Below are positions 1-8,631 of a stretch of 64,000 bases of DNA, piece after piece. The notes under the pieces are model-generated. The model searched no databases. It saw only the letters and a list, made by a program, of their open reading frames with translations, and was not told where the DNA came from. Every line of letters starts with the position of its first letter. Positions within the stretch are counted from its first letter, which is position 1. This DNA is from Fen-1258 sp964449775 (GTDB taxonomy: Bacteria; Bacteroidota; Ignavibacteria; Ignavibacteriales; Melioribacteraceae), in NCBI GenBank assembly GCA_964449775.1, contig CAYVBQ010000006.1:85223-149222 (forward strand). Reading direction: 5' to 3'. The translations under genes were made by a program, and so were the position numbers.

Positions 1-2
1 GG

Positions 3-92
3 GTCGAGATTGATACATTTGGACTTGTAACAGCAGGACAGTTGTACTCTAAGCTGAGCAGATTTGGTAAAATTTTGAAAAAGTATGAATGA
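3..92 (+). CDS. 3' end of an unidentified gene cut by the window edge
   Basis: An open frame runs from the window edge to a TGA at 90-92 and encodes the last 29 residues of a protein, ending in a basic stretch (SKLSRFGKILKKYE). Too little is visible to name a family. Its stop codon lies inside the 8-base sequence ATGAATGA that is duplicated on the far side of the adjacent short element, so the insertion fell exactly at the end of this gene and left its coding sequence whole. Confidence 0.5.
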   Translation, partial: VEIDTFGLVTAGQLYSKLSRFGKILKKYE

Positions 93-277
93 GGCGTATC
101 TAAAAAGGTCTTCTATGCAATTTTACTATATGAATATAAACCCAATCCAAATTATTTTTGTTTAGGACGGTTCTAAAAAATATCGTACGTAAATATTTAA
201 TGCAAAGTCCGCAGAGAATATTGATATTTTTAGAACCGCCCTTTAAATATACCTTTTTAGAGTAGACTCATGAATGA
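85..277. mobile_element. MITE-1, copy a (with 8-bp target duplication and a nested element)
   Basis: The body is 93-269, flanked by ATGAATGA at 85-92 and 270-277. The left end reads GGCGTATCTAAAAAGGT; the right end read on the other strand is GAGTCTACTCTAAAAAGGT, so the ends share an 11-bp inverted TCTAAAAAGGT. A second copy is at 44978-45096. Without the nested MITE-2 and its duplicated TTTA, this copy is about 96 bp, matching copy b without its own 22-bp insertion. No coding capacity is visible, so a transposase in trans is inferred. The rest of 278-412 holds no gene, only the leader of the methyltransferase gene. Confidence 0.75.
165..241. mobile_element. MITE-2, copy a, nested in MITE-1
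   Basis: This is a 77-bp element with near-perfect inverted ends: GGACGGTTCTAAAAAATATC on the left, and GGGCGGTTCTAAAAATATC as the reverse complement of the right end. TTTA at 161-164 is repeated at 242-245, which fits a 4-bp target duplication. The MITE-1 copy at 44978-45096 lacks it and serves as an empty site. A relative in the opposite orientation is at 40394-40461, sharing the ends and an internal TTCTCTGCG followed by TTAAA. Confidence 0.75.
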
Positions 278-412
278 TTAAAAGCGCCGGTCAGATGGGA
301 AAAAATAGAAAAAACAACGGTAATTAATTCTTGTGAATTTCTCAGAAATCATTCTTAATTTAAATTCAAGATTTACTTATCTTTTCTTTTGTTATTGTCA
401 ATAGGAGTTTAA

Positions 413-3034
413 ATGGCTAAAAGAGCTTCGGGTTCTAAAATTAACAAGCGTCCAATTGAACAGTATGAACACAAGGACAAAGAGAGAACTAATAATCCTC
501 CGGTCGGTTTAGTCACACCGGAAACCGATCAGAAAGAAGAAAAGAAAACTTATCAATACGATCCTCATCTAGATCCGCAACTTGTTTGGGCTGGAAAAGC
601 TGAACATACATCATTCGAAGTCCCAACTGTTTCATTACATGTGCATGAAAGAATTGACCCGCGCAGTATAGTTGAAGCAGTTAGAAAGAAGAATGGAAGC
701 AATTATGAACAGATGTCATTGTTCAGTGCTAAAGATGAAAACCCTCCGCTTAGAGATGCTATTGAATTTTATAAACACAAACACAACTGGTCTAACAGAT
801 TAGTTGCCGGTGATAGTCTGCTTGTTATGAATTCCTTAATTGAAAAGGAAGGACTTGCCGGACAAGTGCAGATGATTTACTTCGATCCTCCTTACGGCAT
901 AAAATACGGAAGTAACTTTCAACCCTTCGTTGATCAAACTGCGCTGAAATCAACTGATAATGATGAAGATTTAACAGCAGAGCCAGAAATGATTAAGGCA
1001 TTCCGTGATACATGGGAACTGGGAATCCATTCATATTTAACCTACATAAGAGATCGACTATTGCTGACAAGAGAACTCTTACATGAAAGTGGATCAGTAT
1101 TTGTGCAAATTTCTGAGGAGAATCTTCATAGAGTTAGATTTGTTCTGGATGAAATTTTTGGTTCCGATAATTTTATTGCAATAATTACAGTAAAAAAAGC
1201 AAGTGTCATGTTTGCAAAGAAACTGTTGAATAGTGCCTCGTTCTATTTATTGTGGTATGCAAAGAGTAAAGAAAATATTAAATATCGACAACTATATACC
1301 GATAAAGATTTACAATGGTTTGCTGACAATACTGGCTCTCATTTATGGATTGAGGATATTAAAACTAAAGAATCAAGGAAGGCCACTCCAACAGAAAGAG
1401 AAATTATTAAAGATTTTTTAAGCAATAATAATAATTACACTATTTTCGGTACATGGAGCTTAAACGCTCAGGGTCTTGAAAAAAATAAAGGTTACATGTT
1501 TGAAGGTAAAGAATATTTCCCACCTAAAGGTACACAATGGAAAACTTCATATCCTGATGGCCTTGATAAACTGAAAAAAGAAGGTCGATTGCAAGTAGAA
1601 GGAAATAATCTACGTGTCAAATTATATCCCGATGATTATCCAGTAATGGCATTAAATAATTTATGGGATAAAATTGGGGCTGCTTCAAATAAAATTTATG
1701 TTGTTCAGACTTCTGAAGAATTACCTAAGCGATGTATCCTTATGTCAACCGATCCAGGTGATTTAGTTTTAGATATCACGTGTGGTAGTGGAACAACTGC
1801 AGTTGTTGCTGAAGAGTGGGGGAGGAGATGGATTACATGCGATACAAGCAGAGTTGCAATCACACTTGCAAAGCAAAGAATTATGACATCGGTTTTTGAT
1901 TACTTTCATTTAGCTTATCCAGACCAAGGTGTTGGAAGCGGGTTCTTATATAAAACTGTTCCACATGTTACATTAAAATCCATTGCTAACAATGAACCTC
2001 CCGGACAAGAAACTTTGTACGATCAGCCATTCATAGATAGTTCGAGAACACGCGTAACAGGTCCATTTACAGTTGAAGCAGTTCCGGCGCCGGTAGTAAA
2101 ACCATTAGATGCGATTGTAGAGACGGGGCATGCCCCGTCTCTACAGAAAGACGATATAGATAACAGCATAGCACGCAAAGGTGAAACACTGAGACAATCT
2201 GAATGGCGGGATGAACTATTAAAAACCGGTATAAGAGGAAAGAAGGGACAGTACATTTATTTCAGCAGAGTTGAACCAATACCGGGTACCCGTTATCTGC
2301 ATGCAGATGCTGAGACAAAAATAGAAGCTAAAAAGAAAAATTTATTTGAGACTGATAACCAAATGAGTTTTGAGGATGTTGCTCAAAGAGCGGTAATCTC
2401 TTTTGGACCGGAACATGCACCGCTAGAACAAAAACAAGTTGCGCTTGCAATTGAAGAAGCCCAAAAGCTAATACCCAAACCAAAGCTTGTTGTCTTCGCA
2501 GCTTTTCAATTCGATCCTGAAGCTGCAAAGGATATTGATGAAACAGAATGGCCGGGTGTATCACTCCTCAAAGTTCAGATGAATACAGATCTATTGACAG
2601 ATGATCTGAAGAAGAAACGAGCATCCAATGAAAGCTACTGGTTAATTGGACAGCCGGATATAAAATTGAACAAAATTAAAGTAAAGAAAGACGAACAGCA
2701 GAAATATACGGTTGAAGTGAAAGGATTCGATTACTTTAATACAAAAACCGGACAGCTTGAATCCGGTGGAAACGATAGAATTGCTGTATGGATGCTTGAT
2801 ACTGATTACGATGGAAGAAGTTTATTCCCAAGACAAGTATTCTTCCCGATGGCCGGAGAAAAAGAAGGATGGACAAAACTTGCAAAGAACTTGAAAGCGG
2901 AAATTGATGAAGAATTAATTGAATCATTTAAAGGAACAATCTCACTCCCATTTGAAGCCGGAAAGTATAACCGCGTTGCGGTAAAGATAGTGGATGACAG
3001 GGGGATTGAGAGTTTGAAAATAATAGAATTATGA
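413..3034 (+). CDS. Type III-like DNA methyltransferase (Mod)
   Basis: An 873-residue site-specific DNA methyltransferase, probably the modification subunit of the restriction system completed by the Res-like gene at 5706. The catalytic motif DPPYG is at about residues 158-162, and the AdoMet-binding motif LDITCGSGTT follows at about 452-461. This order (IV before I) is typical of beta-class N4/N6 amino methyltransferases such as type III Mod proteins. A long C-terminal part of about 330 residues follows the catalytic domain. The start is supported by AGGAG at 403-407. A 30-bp perfect palindrome is embedded in the coding sequence in the linker after the catalytic domain. The base target cannot be read from sequence. 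Confidence 0.88.
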   Translation: MAKRASGSKINKRPIEQYEHKDKERTNNPPVGLVTPETDQKEEKKTYQYDPHLDPQLVWAGKAEHTSFEVPTVSLHVHERIDPRSIVEAVRKKNGSNYEQMSLFSAKDENPPLRDAIEFYKHKHNWSNRLVAGDSLLVMNSLIEKEGLAGQVQMIYFDPPYGIKYGSNFQPFVDQTALKSTDNDEDLTAEPEMIKAFRDTWELGIHSYLTYIRDRLLLTRELLHESGSVFVQISEENLHRVRFVLDEIFGSDNFIAIITVKKASVMFAKKLLNSASFYLLWYAKSKENIKYRQLYTDKDLQWFADNTGSHLWIEDIKTKESRKATPTEREIIKDFLSNNNNYTIFGTWSLNAQGLEKNKGYMFEGKEYFPPKGTQWKTSYPDGLDKLKKEGRLQVEGNNLRVKLYPDDYPVMALNNLWDKIGAASNKIYVVQTSEELPKRCILMSTDPGDLVLDITCGSGTTAVVAEEWGRRWITCDTSRVAITLAKQRIMTSVFDYFHLAYPDQGVGSGFLYKTVPHVTLKSIANNEPPGQETLYDQPFIDSSRTRVTGPFTVEAVPAPVVKPLDAIVETGHAPSLQKDDIDNSIARKGETLRQSEWRDELLKTGIRGKKGQYIYFSRVEPIPGTRYLHADAETKIEAKKKNLFETDNQMSFEDVAQRAVISFGPEHAPLEQKQVALAIEEAQKLIPKPKLVVFAAFQFDPEAAKDIDETEWPGVSLLKVQMNTDLLTDDLKKKRASNESYWLIGQPDIKLNKIKVKKDEQQKYTVEVKGFDYFNTKTGQLESGGNDRIAVWMLDTDYDGRSLFPRQVFFPMAGEKEGWTKLAKNLKAEIDEELIESFKGTISLPFEAGKYNRVAVKIVDDRGIESLKIIEL
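2116..2145. repeat. 30-bp perfect palindrome inside the methyltransferase gene
   Basis: The arm TGTAGAGACGGGGCA is followed directly by its exact reverse complement. It is read in frame as roughly VETGHAPSL, in a proline/valine-rich linker of Mod. GC-rich palindromes with GTAGAGACG arms are, to my knowledge, a dispersed repeat type in several bacterial phyla. Here the repeat is tolerated as coding sequence because it adds no stop and keeps the frame. Confidence 0.85.
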
Positions 3035-3130
3035 AGGATTTGGTAAATTGAAAGAAAAGATCTGGTCATAATGGTTGGAAACTCAATTACATAAAAAGCT
3101 ATCTTTGCATAACAAAATTCTGAATTTGAA

Positions 3131-4222
3131 ATGAAATTAGACCAAATAAAAATTAGCAACTTTAAATCGATAAAAGAACTTTCTATTTCTTTGAATAATG
3201 TTAATATTCTTATCGGACCGAACGGTGCAGGTAAATCGAATTTTATACAATTCTTTAATCTTTTGAATAATATCGTCTCCCAGAATTTACAGAATTATAT
3301 TGCTGAAAAAGGTGGTGCCGATAACTTTTTATACTTTGGAAGAAAACATTCCGAATCATTCTCGGGATTTACTTCTTTTGGTCTGAATGACTATGAATTT
3401 GAATTATCGGCTACAGTTGATAACAACTTCTTCTTTAAGAGAGAAATAACCAGATACCATAGTCAAGTTTATGGCGTTACATCAAGTCGGAATTTGTCAG
3501 CCGGTAATCGTGAAACGAAACTAATAGAAGAATATAAAAAGGAACAACATGAAGGGGTAGTTCACTATATACTTGGTTCAATGATCCGATGGAGAGTATA
3601 TCATTTTCATGATACAAGTTCAACCGCAAGGGTTAAAAAGGAAAGCGATATTAACGATAACAGGAGTTTGAGAAGAGATGCATCGAACTTAGCAGCATTC
3701 CTTTACCTTCTTCAAGAGAAATACAACGAATACTTCTTAAGGATTGAAAACACAATAAAACTTATAGCGCCTTTCTTCGAGAAGTTTCAACTAGAACCTT
3801 TAGCATTGAACAAAGAAAAAATTAGTCTTGAATGGAAGCACTTCGGCTCGGATGAGTTCTTTAATGCAAATCATCTATCCGACGGTACCCTTAGAATGAT
3901 ATGTCTAATAACTCTTTTATTGCAGCCGGATTTACCAGATACAATTATTATTGACGAACCGGAATTGGGACTTCACCCTGCAGCGATAGAATTACTAACT
4001 TCATTAATAAAGTCAGTAACAGCAAATAAAAAACAAATTATTTGTTCAACACAGTCGGTAACTTTTCTTAATCACTTTGAACCGGAAGATATTATAGTCG
4101 TTGATAGAAACAACGGGGAATCGATATTCAAACGGCTTGATAAAAGTACCTTAATGGAATGGTTGAATGAATATGGGATAGGAGAGCTATGGGAGAAGAA
4201 TGTTTTGGGAGGCCGACCTTAA
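3131..4222 (+). CDS. AAA-family ATPase (COG4637/AAA_21 type)
   Basis: A 363-residue ATPase with an N-terminal SMC/RecF-like start (ISNFKSIKELSI), a Walker A motif GPNGAGKS at about residues 29-36 and a Walker B plus signature IIIDEPELGLHP at about 272-283, followed by the STQS sensor region. The C-terminus GELWEKNVLGGRP is typical of this ATPase family. Its TAA is followed immediately by the ATG of the DUF4276 gene, so the two are translated together. ATPase/Toprim-like pairs of this layout are found in anti-phage modules (OLD, PARIS). That role is inferred here, helped by the position between mod and res. Confidence 0.85.
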   Translation: MKLDQIKISNFKSIKELSISLNNVNILIGPNGAGKSNFIQFFNLLNNIVSQNLQNYIAEKGGADNFLYFGRKHSESFSGFTSFGLNDYEFELSATVDNNFFFKREITRYHSQVYGVTSSRNLSAGNRETKLIEEYKKEQHEGVVHYILGSMIRWRVYHFHDTSSTARVKKESDINDNRSLRRDASNLAAFLYLLQEKYNEYFLRIENTIKLIAPFFEKFQLEPLALNKEKISLEWKHFGSDEFFNANHLSDGTLRMICLITLLLQPDLPDTIIIDEPELGLHPAAIELLTSLIKSVTANKKQIICSTQSVTFLNHFEPEDIIVVDRNNGESIFKRLDKSTLMEWLNEYGIGELWEKNVLGGRP

Positions 4223-4882
4223 ATGCCCAAAAAAGTATTAGTTCTTGTAGAGGGTCAAACAGAAGAAAGTTTTATCAAACGTATATTAAGCCCTTATTAT
4301 TATTCAAAACAAATATTTTTTACCCCAACAATAATTAAAACAAAAAGAGAAATTCGAGGACCCGATCATAAAGGTGGCGTAAATTCTTATAAACAAGTAA
4401 AAAGAGATTTAAAACCTTTATTGAATGATAAATCCGTCGATATAGTTACTACAATGATTGATTATTATGCTATACCGAGTAACTTCCCGGGTTTTGATAC
4501 CCGACCTCCAGGAACTTGTTATGAACGTGTTGAACATATGGAGAATCACTTTAGTACAGACATAAGTCATACTAAATTTTTTCCTTATTTACAGTTACAT
4601 GAATTTGAGGCTTTAGTTTTTGCAAGCGAAGAGAAATTATCAACAGCATTTATAAATTTACCGGCAAAACTTGCACAAGTATCGGTTATAAATAAATTAT
4701 TCGCTTCACCGGAAGAAATAAATGAGAATCCGGATTCTGCTCCATCAAAAAGATTAAAAGGTATTTTCCCCGGTTATCAAAAAATATTTCATAGTCAGTT
4801 GATATTATCACAAGTAAGTGTCGAGGACTTAAGAGCTAAATGTCGACATTTTAATTCATGGCTCACAAAGCTTGAAAATTAA
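4223..4882 (+). CDS. DUF4276 family protein (Toprim-like), partner of the ATPase
   Basis: A 219-residue protein with the DUF4276 hallmarks: an N-terminal strand and acidic motif VLVEGQTEE (residues 7-15), then MIDYYAIPSNFPGF and YLQLHEFEALVF. The first Glu and the later Asp-rich strand resemble the metal-binding positions of Toprim nucleases. I infer a nuclease or nucleotide-cleaving effector controlled by the upstream ATPase. It follows the ATPase stop with no spacing. After its stop only 18 bases separate it from the res-like remnant at 4901, suggesting the original operon was mod-ATPase-DUF4276-res. Confidence 0.8.
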   Translation: MPKKVLVLVEGQTEESFIKRILSPYYYSKQIFFTPTIIKTKREIRGPDHKGGVNSYKQVKRDLKPLLNDKSVDIVTTMIDYYAIPSNFPGFDTRPPGTCYERVEHMENHFSTDISHTKFFPYLQLHEFEALVFASEEKLSTAFINLPAKLAQVSVINKLFASPEEINENPDSAPSKRLKGIFPGYQKIFHSQLILSQVSVEDLRAKCRHFNSWLTKLEN

Positions 4883-4900
4883 ATAGCAGACCTGCAAAAG

Positions 4901-5038
4901 ATGAAAAACATCTCTAAACTTATTATTAATTCTCCCTATCAAGAACCCCAAAAGTATTGGAGTTATAAACGTGAAACCCGTGAGTTTATATTAAAAGAAG
5001 TCCATAGAACGTTATTTGTCAAAAAATCACCGAAGTAA
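4901..5038 (+). pseudogene. Remnant of the 5' end of a second res gene
   Basis: A 45-codon frame whose first 31 residues match the start of the intact Res-like protein at 5706 almost residue for residue (both contain KLIINSPY and KYWSYKRETREFIL), then diverges into unrelated sequence and stops. Over the first 33 codons I count 76 of 99 identical bases, with most differences at third positions. So this is not a fresh duplication but a diverged allele of the same gene start. It marks the junction where the MNT-HEPN-res block was joined to the locus. Whether it is translated is unknown. Confidence 0.8.
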
Positions 5039-5084
5039 TTATATTAGGACAGCATTAAGAAAATGCAATTTGGAGAAAGATATA

Positions 5085-5378
5085 ATGAAGATTAGTATAA
5101 ACGAAAAAAGAATAGAGCAATTCTGCAAAGCAAACGGAATAAAAAAGCTTTCTTTGTTCGGTTCATATTTAAAGAACACATATAACGAAGAGAGCGATGT
5201 AGATTTACTTGTGGTGTTTGAAGATGATACCGAATACGGTTTGCTTGATGTAGCCAGGATGGAACGCGAACTCACAGTGATTATCGGAAAAAAAGTTGAT
5301 CTTCGCACTCCTGATGAATTGAGTAGATATTTCAGAGACACAGTTGTTAAAGAAGCCGTAGTGAAATATGGAAAATGA
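5085..5378 (+). CDS. mntA: MNT-family nucleotidyltransferase antitoxin (MntA-like)
   Basis: A 97-residue minimal nucleotidyltransferase with the motif GSX10DXD (LFGSYLKNTYNEESDVDLLV) and a later VDLRT strand that could give the third acidic residue. In characterised pairs MntA adds AMP to the HEPN toxin and inactivates it. ATG 5085 is preferred over an in-frame start at 5016 because GGAGAAAG lies just upstream and because family members begin close to KISINEKRIEQF. It overlaps the toxin gene by 11 bases, which fits co-translation. Confidence 0.85.
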   Translation: MKISINEKRIEQFCKANGIKKLSLFGSYLKNTYNEESDVDLLVVFEDDTEYGLLDVARMERELTVIIGKKVDLRTPDELSRYFRDTVVKEAVVKYGK

Positions 5379-5709
5379 AGACCGCATAAGAATACAGCAC
5401 ATGGTTGATGCTGGCGAAGAAGCTTTATCTTTTGTTCGTGCTGCTAAGAAAGAAGATTTCTGGCAAAGCAGACTACTAATTCTGTCTGTAATAAAAGACA
5501 TAGAAATTATTGGAGAAGCGGCATCTAAGATTTCTGAAGAAACAAAATTGAAGTATTCTAAAATTCCTTGGAAGGATATTGTAGGTATGCGGAATAGGTT
5601 AATCCATGGTTACTTTGACGTAAACATAAATCTTGTTTGGAATACAACAAAAAATAATCTTCCGCCGCTTATCAAATCTCTTAAAGAAATTTTGATAGAA
5701 GATAAATGA
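5368..5709 (+). CDS. hepT: HEPN (DUF86) ribonuclease toxin (HepT-like)
   Basis: A 113-residue all-helical HEPN protein. The RX4HXY active-site motif is intact as RNRLIHGY at about residues 75-82, so the toxin looks functional. It overlaps mntA upstream, and its TGA overlaps the ATG of the Res-like gene (ATGA), so mntA-hepT-res form one translationally coupled unit. In known systems the HEPN protein is an RNase neutralised by AMPylation. Placement between the parts of a restriction locus suggests it was recruited as a guard module or arrived with the res gene. Confidence 0.88.
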   Translation: MENEDRIRIQHMVDAGEEALSFVRAAKKEDFWQSRLLILSVIKDIEIIGEAASKISEETKLKYSKIPWKDIVGMRNRLIHGYFDVNINLVWNTTKNNLPPLIKSLKEILIEDK

Positions 5710-8462
5710 AAAAAATTGACAAACTAATAATCAATTCTCCATACAAAGAGCCAGAAAAGTACTGGAGCTATAAGCGAGAAACCCGTGAGTTTATTCTTCA
5801 AAAAGGACGTAGACCGGCTGGCTATGTTATTGCATCTGAAAGTTCTAAAGCATTTGATGACCCCGGAGTTTTTATTGAGATTCCGTTAGTGAATGAAATT
5901 AGAGGGAGAATTAAAAATTGGCGTGAACAAAACTATCCCGGTGTTAGTGGGATAACAAAAAGATTGTTAGATCATTGGAATGATAGTTCACTAAGAGAAA
6001 ACAGACGGCTCTTTTATTGCCAACTTGAAGCAATTGAAACTCTTATATGGATGACCGAAGCGCCAGAGAGCGAAAAGGTCGGAATTAGTATTCCATCAGA
6101 TGGAGGAGAGTTCCAACGTCTCTGTTCAAAGATGGCAACCGGAAGCGGAAAGACTATTGATATGGCTATGCTTATTGCATGGCAGGTACTAAATAAAGTA
6201 ACCTATCCTCAAGATGTGCGATTTTCTAAAAATATTTTTATTGTAGCACCAGGCCTAACTGTTAAAAGTAGATTACAAGTTTTACAACCTTCCGGTGAGA
6301 ACAATTATTACGATCTATTCAATCTGATACCACCCGGATTGATGGACAAACTTCGTCAAGGTAAAATCATAATTAAGAATTGGCACTCATTACAATGGGA
6401 TACGGAAGAAAAGCTAAGCAAGAAAAAAACAGTTGATAAACGTGGTGCTAAAAGTGATGAAGCATATGTTCGTGAAGTGTTGGAAGAGCTTGCTAACTCG
6501 AAAAATATTATTGTAATAAATGATGAATCTCATCACGCCTGGAGAATTCCGGCAGAGTCAAAAATAAAAGGTGTTGCGAAAGAAGATATTGAAGAAGCAA
6601 CAAAATGGATTGGTGGATTAGACCGTATCCATAGAGCAAGAGGGATATTAAAGTGTTATGATTTTTCAGCCACACCATTTGCTCCAAGCGGAAAGAAAGC
6701 TTCCGAAGAGGCATTGTTCGGCTGGATAGTCAGTGACTTCGGATTAAATGATGCTATTGAATCGGGTCTCGTTAAAACTCCACGTGTAGTGATCAGAGAT
6801 GATGGAATTCCGGATGCAAAAACATATAAATCTCAGCTATATCATATTTATGAACATGTTAAGGAAGATCTGAACAGAAAAGCTGAAGAGCATGAACCAT
6901 TGCCGGATTTAATTACAAATGCTTATTACCTGCTGGGGAAAGACTGGTTGGAAACTTATAAGGAGTGGAATAAGGTTAAATTCCCAACTCCACCGGTAAT
7001 GATAACAGTTGCAAACAGAACCGAAACTGCTGCACGTATTAAATTTTCTTTTGATCGGGCTAAAATAAAAATTGAAGAACTTTGCATTCCCGAAAAAACT
7101 TTGCATATAGATTCTAAGGTTCTAAATCTTGCCGAATCTAAAGAGGAAGCGGAAGAATTAGATATAGAAAATAGCGATGATGAAGAAATCCCAACCCCCA
7201 AATTGACTAAACTACAACTTGCAGAACTATTAAGACAAAAAGTTGACACCGTTGGACAAATAGATAAACCTGGTGAGCAGATTAGAAAAGTAATTAGTGT
7301 CGGAATGTTGTCGGAAGGATGGGATGCAAAAACTGTTACACATATCATGGGCTTAAGAGCTTTTACAAGTCAGTTACTTTGCGAACAAGTAGTTGGTCGT
7401 GGATTGAGAAGAACTACATATGAAGTAGATCCAACAACCGGCTTATTCGAAGCCGAATATGTAAATATCTTTGGTGTTCCATTTACGTTCTTACCTCATG
7501 AAGCAGATGGCGGAACACCACCACCACCACCAAAACCAAAAACACAAATTGAACCGATAAAAGAAAAACAAGTCTATGAGATTTCCTGGCCTAATATTAT
7601 CCGAATAGATCATGTCTATAATCCAAAGTTGTTAGTAGATATTAATAAAATGCCAAGCTTAGTTATCAATGCTTATGAAACGAAAACAATAGCTGAAATG
7701 GCTCCGGTTGTTGAAGGTAAACCGGATGTTTCGAAAATATCTTCTATTGATCTGGAAGAACTTGCTAAAAAGTATAGGATGCAAAGGATCATATTTGAAA
7801 CTGCTAGAGATGCTTTTGACAATATGCAAAATGACTGGAAGGGGAATAGAGAAAGTTTGATTGGCCAATTAATAAAAATAGTTGAAGAAATAATGTATTC
7901 AGATGTTATACAAATAAATCCACCGCTGTTCTATTCTGATGACTTCAAGAGGAGAATTCTGCTTACTCTGAATATGTCCAAGATTGTAAATCACATAATA
8001 AGATATATCCGGTCAGAGAATACTCTCTCCGTAACACCGGTATTTGATAGCGAAAAACCTATTCGTTCAACCGGTGATATGCGTACATGGTATACAAGTA
8101 AACCTTGTGAAAGAACAAAAAAATCTCATATCAATTTTTGTGTGTTTGATAGTACATGGGAATCAACAGAAGCATTTCAATTAGATAATAAAAATCCACT
8201 GGTCGAAGCATGGGTAAAGAATGATCATCTTGGTTTTGAAATACCATATATGTATCAAGGAGTAGTACATAAATACAGACCAGATTATATTGTCCGCACT
8301 ATCAATAATGAATATTTCATTATCGAAGTAAAAGGTCAAATGACCGAACAAGACAAAGAAAAGTTAGCATATGTTGAAGAATGGACTAAAGCTGTAAACG
8401 GGTACGGCGGGTTTGGGAAATGGAAGGTGCTGTTAGTAAGTAATCTAACTGAGCTATCATAA
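5706..8462 (+). CDS. Res-like helicase-nuclease of the Mod system (BPTD_3080-type restriction enzyme)
   Basis: A 918-residue superfamily 2 translocase fused to a nuclease. Visible motifs are Walker A MATGSGKT (143-150), DESHH (about 273), SATP (about 319), the motif VI-like VGRGLRRTTYE (about 563) and a C-terminal PD-(D/E)XK nuclease with RPDYIV followed by FIIEVKGQ (about 855-875). The N-terminus LIINSPYKEPEKYW recalls the restriction-enzyme family NCBI calls BPTD_3080. A run of five prolines lies near residue 602. It overlaps hepT by four bases. Together with the methyltransferase at 413 it should form a type III-like restriction system. Confidence 0.88.
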   Translation: MKKIDKLIINSPYKEPEKYWSYKRETREFILQKGRRPAGYVIASESSKAFDDPGVFIEIPLVNEIRGRIKNWREQNYPGVSGITKRLLDHWNDSSLRENRRLFYCQLEAIETLIWMTEAPESEKVGISIPSDGGEFQRLCSKMATGSGKTIDMAMLIAWQVLNKVTYPQDVRFSKNIFIVAPGLTVKSRLQVLQPSGENNYYDLFNLIPPGLMDKLRQGKIIIKNWHSLQWDTEEKLSKKKTVDKRGAKSDEAYVREVLEELANSKNIIVINDESHHAWRIPAESKIKGVAKEDIEEATKWIGGLDRIHRARGILKCYDFSATPFAPSGKKASEEALFGWIVSDFGLNDAIESGLVKTPRVVIRDDGIPDAKTYKSQLYHIYEHVKEDLNRKAEEHEPLPDLITNAYYLLGKDWLETYKEWNKVKFPTPPVMITVANRTETAARIKFSFDRAKIKIEELCIPEKTLHIDSKVLNLAESKEEAEELDIENSDDEEIPTPKLTKLQLAELLRQKVDTVGQIDKPGEQIRKVISVGMLSEGWDAKTVTHIMGLRAFTSQLLCEQVVGRGLRRTTYEVDPTTGLFEAEYVNIFGVPFTFLPHEADGGTPPPPPKPKTQIEPIKEKQVYEISWPNIIRIDHVYNPKLLVDINKMPSLVINAYETKTIAEMAPVVEGKPDVSKISSIDLEELAKKYRMQRIIFETARDAFDNMQNDWKGNRESLIGQLIKIVEEIMYSDVIQINPPLFYSDDFKRRILLTLNMSKIVNHIIRYIRSENTLSVTPVFDSEKPIRSTGDMRTWYTSKPCERTKKSHINFCVFDSTWESTEAFQLDNKNPLVEAWVKNDHLGFEIPYMYQGVVHKYRPDYIVRTINNEYFIIEVKGQMTEQDKEKLAYVEEWTKAVNGYGGFGKWKVLLVSNLTELS

Positions 8463-8631
8463 TGGCTATGGTAACAAACAAAGTTCAAGAAAGCCCAACG
8501 GACTTCCGGCAGGTTTTATATTTTATAAACGACTAAATCCCTTATAAAATTATTTAAAAAATAATTTCATTTTTTGTTTATTCAATAATTTCTCTCAAGC
8601 TCTTTGAATCAATGAGTAGTATCAGAGATAT

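Noticed and set aside
2806..3159. Minus-strand frame across the end of mod and start of the ATPase gene
   Set aside because: It overlaps two well-supported genes and has no recognisable domain.
5016..5084. Longer N-terminus for the MNT antitoxin
   Set aside because: It overlaps the res remnant and lacks a good ribosome-binding site, whereas ATG 5085 has GGAGAAAG and matches family length.
8463..8537. A 24-codon frame starting right after the res stop
   Set aside because: No recognisable sequence and no ribosome-binding site; probably chance.
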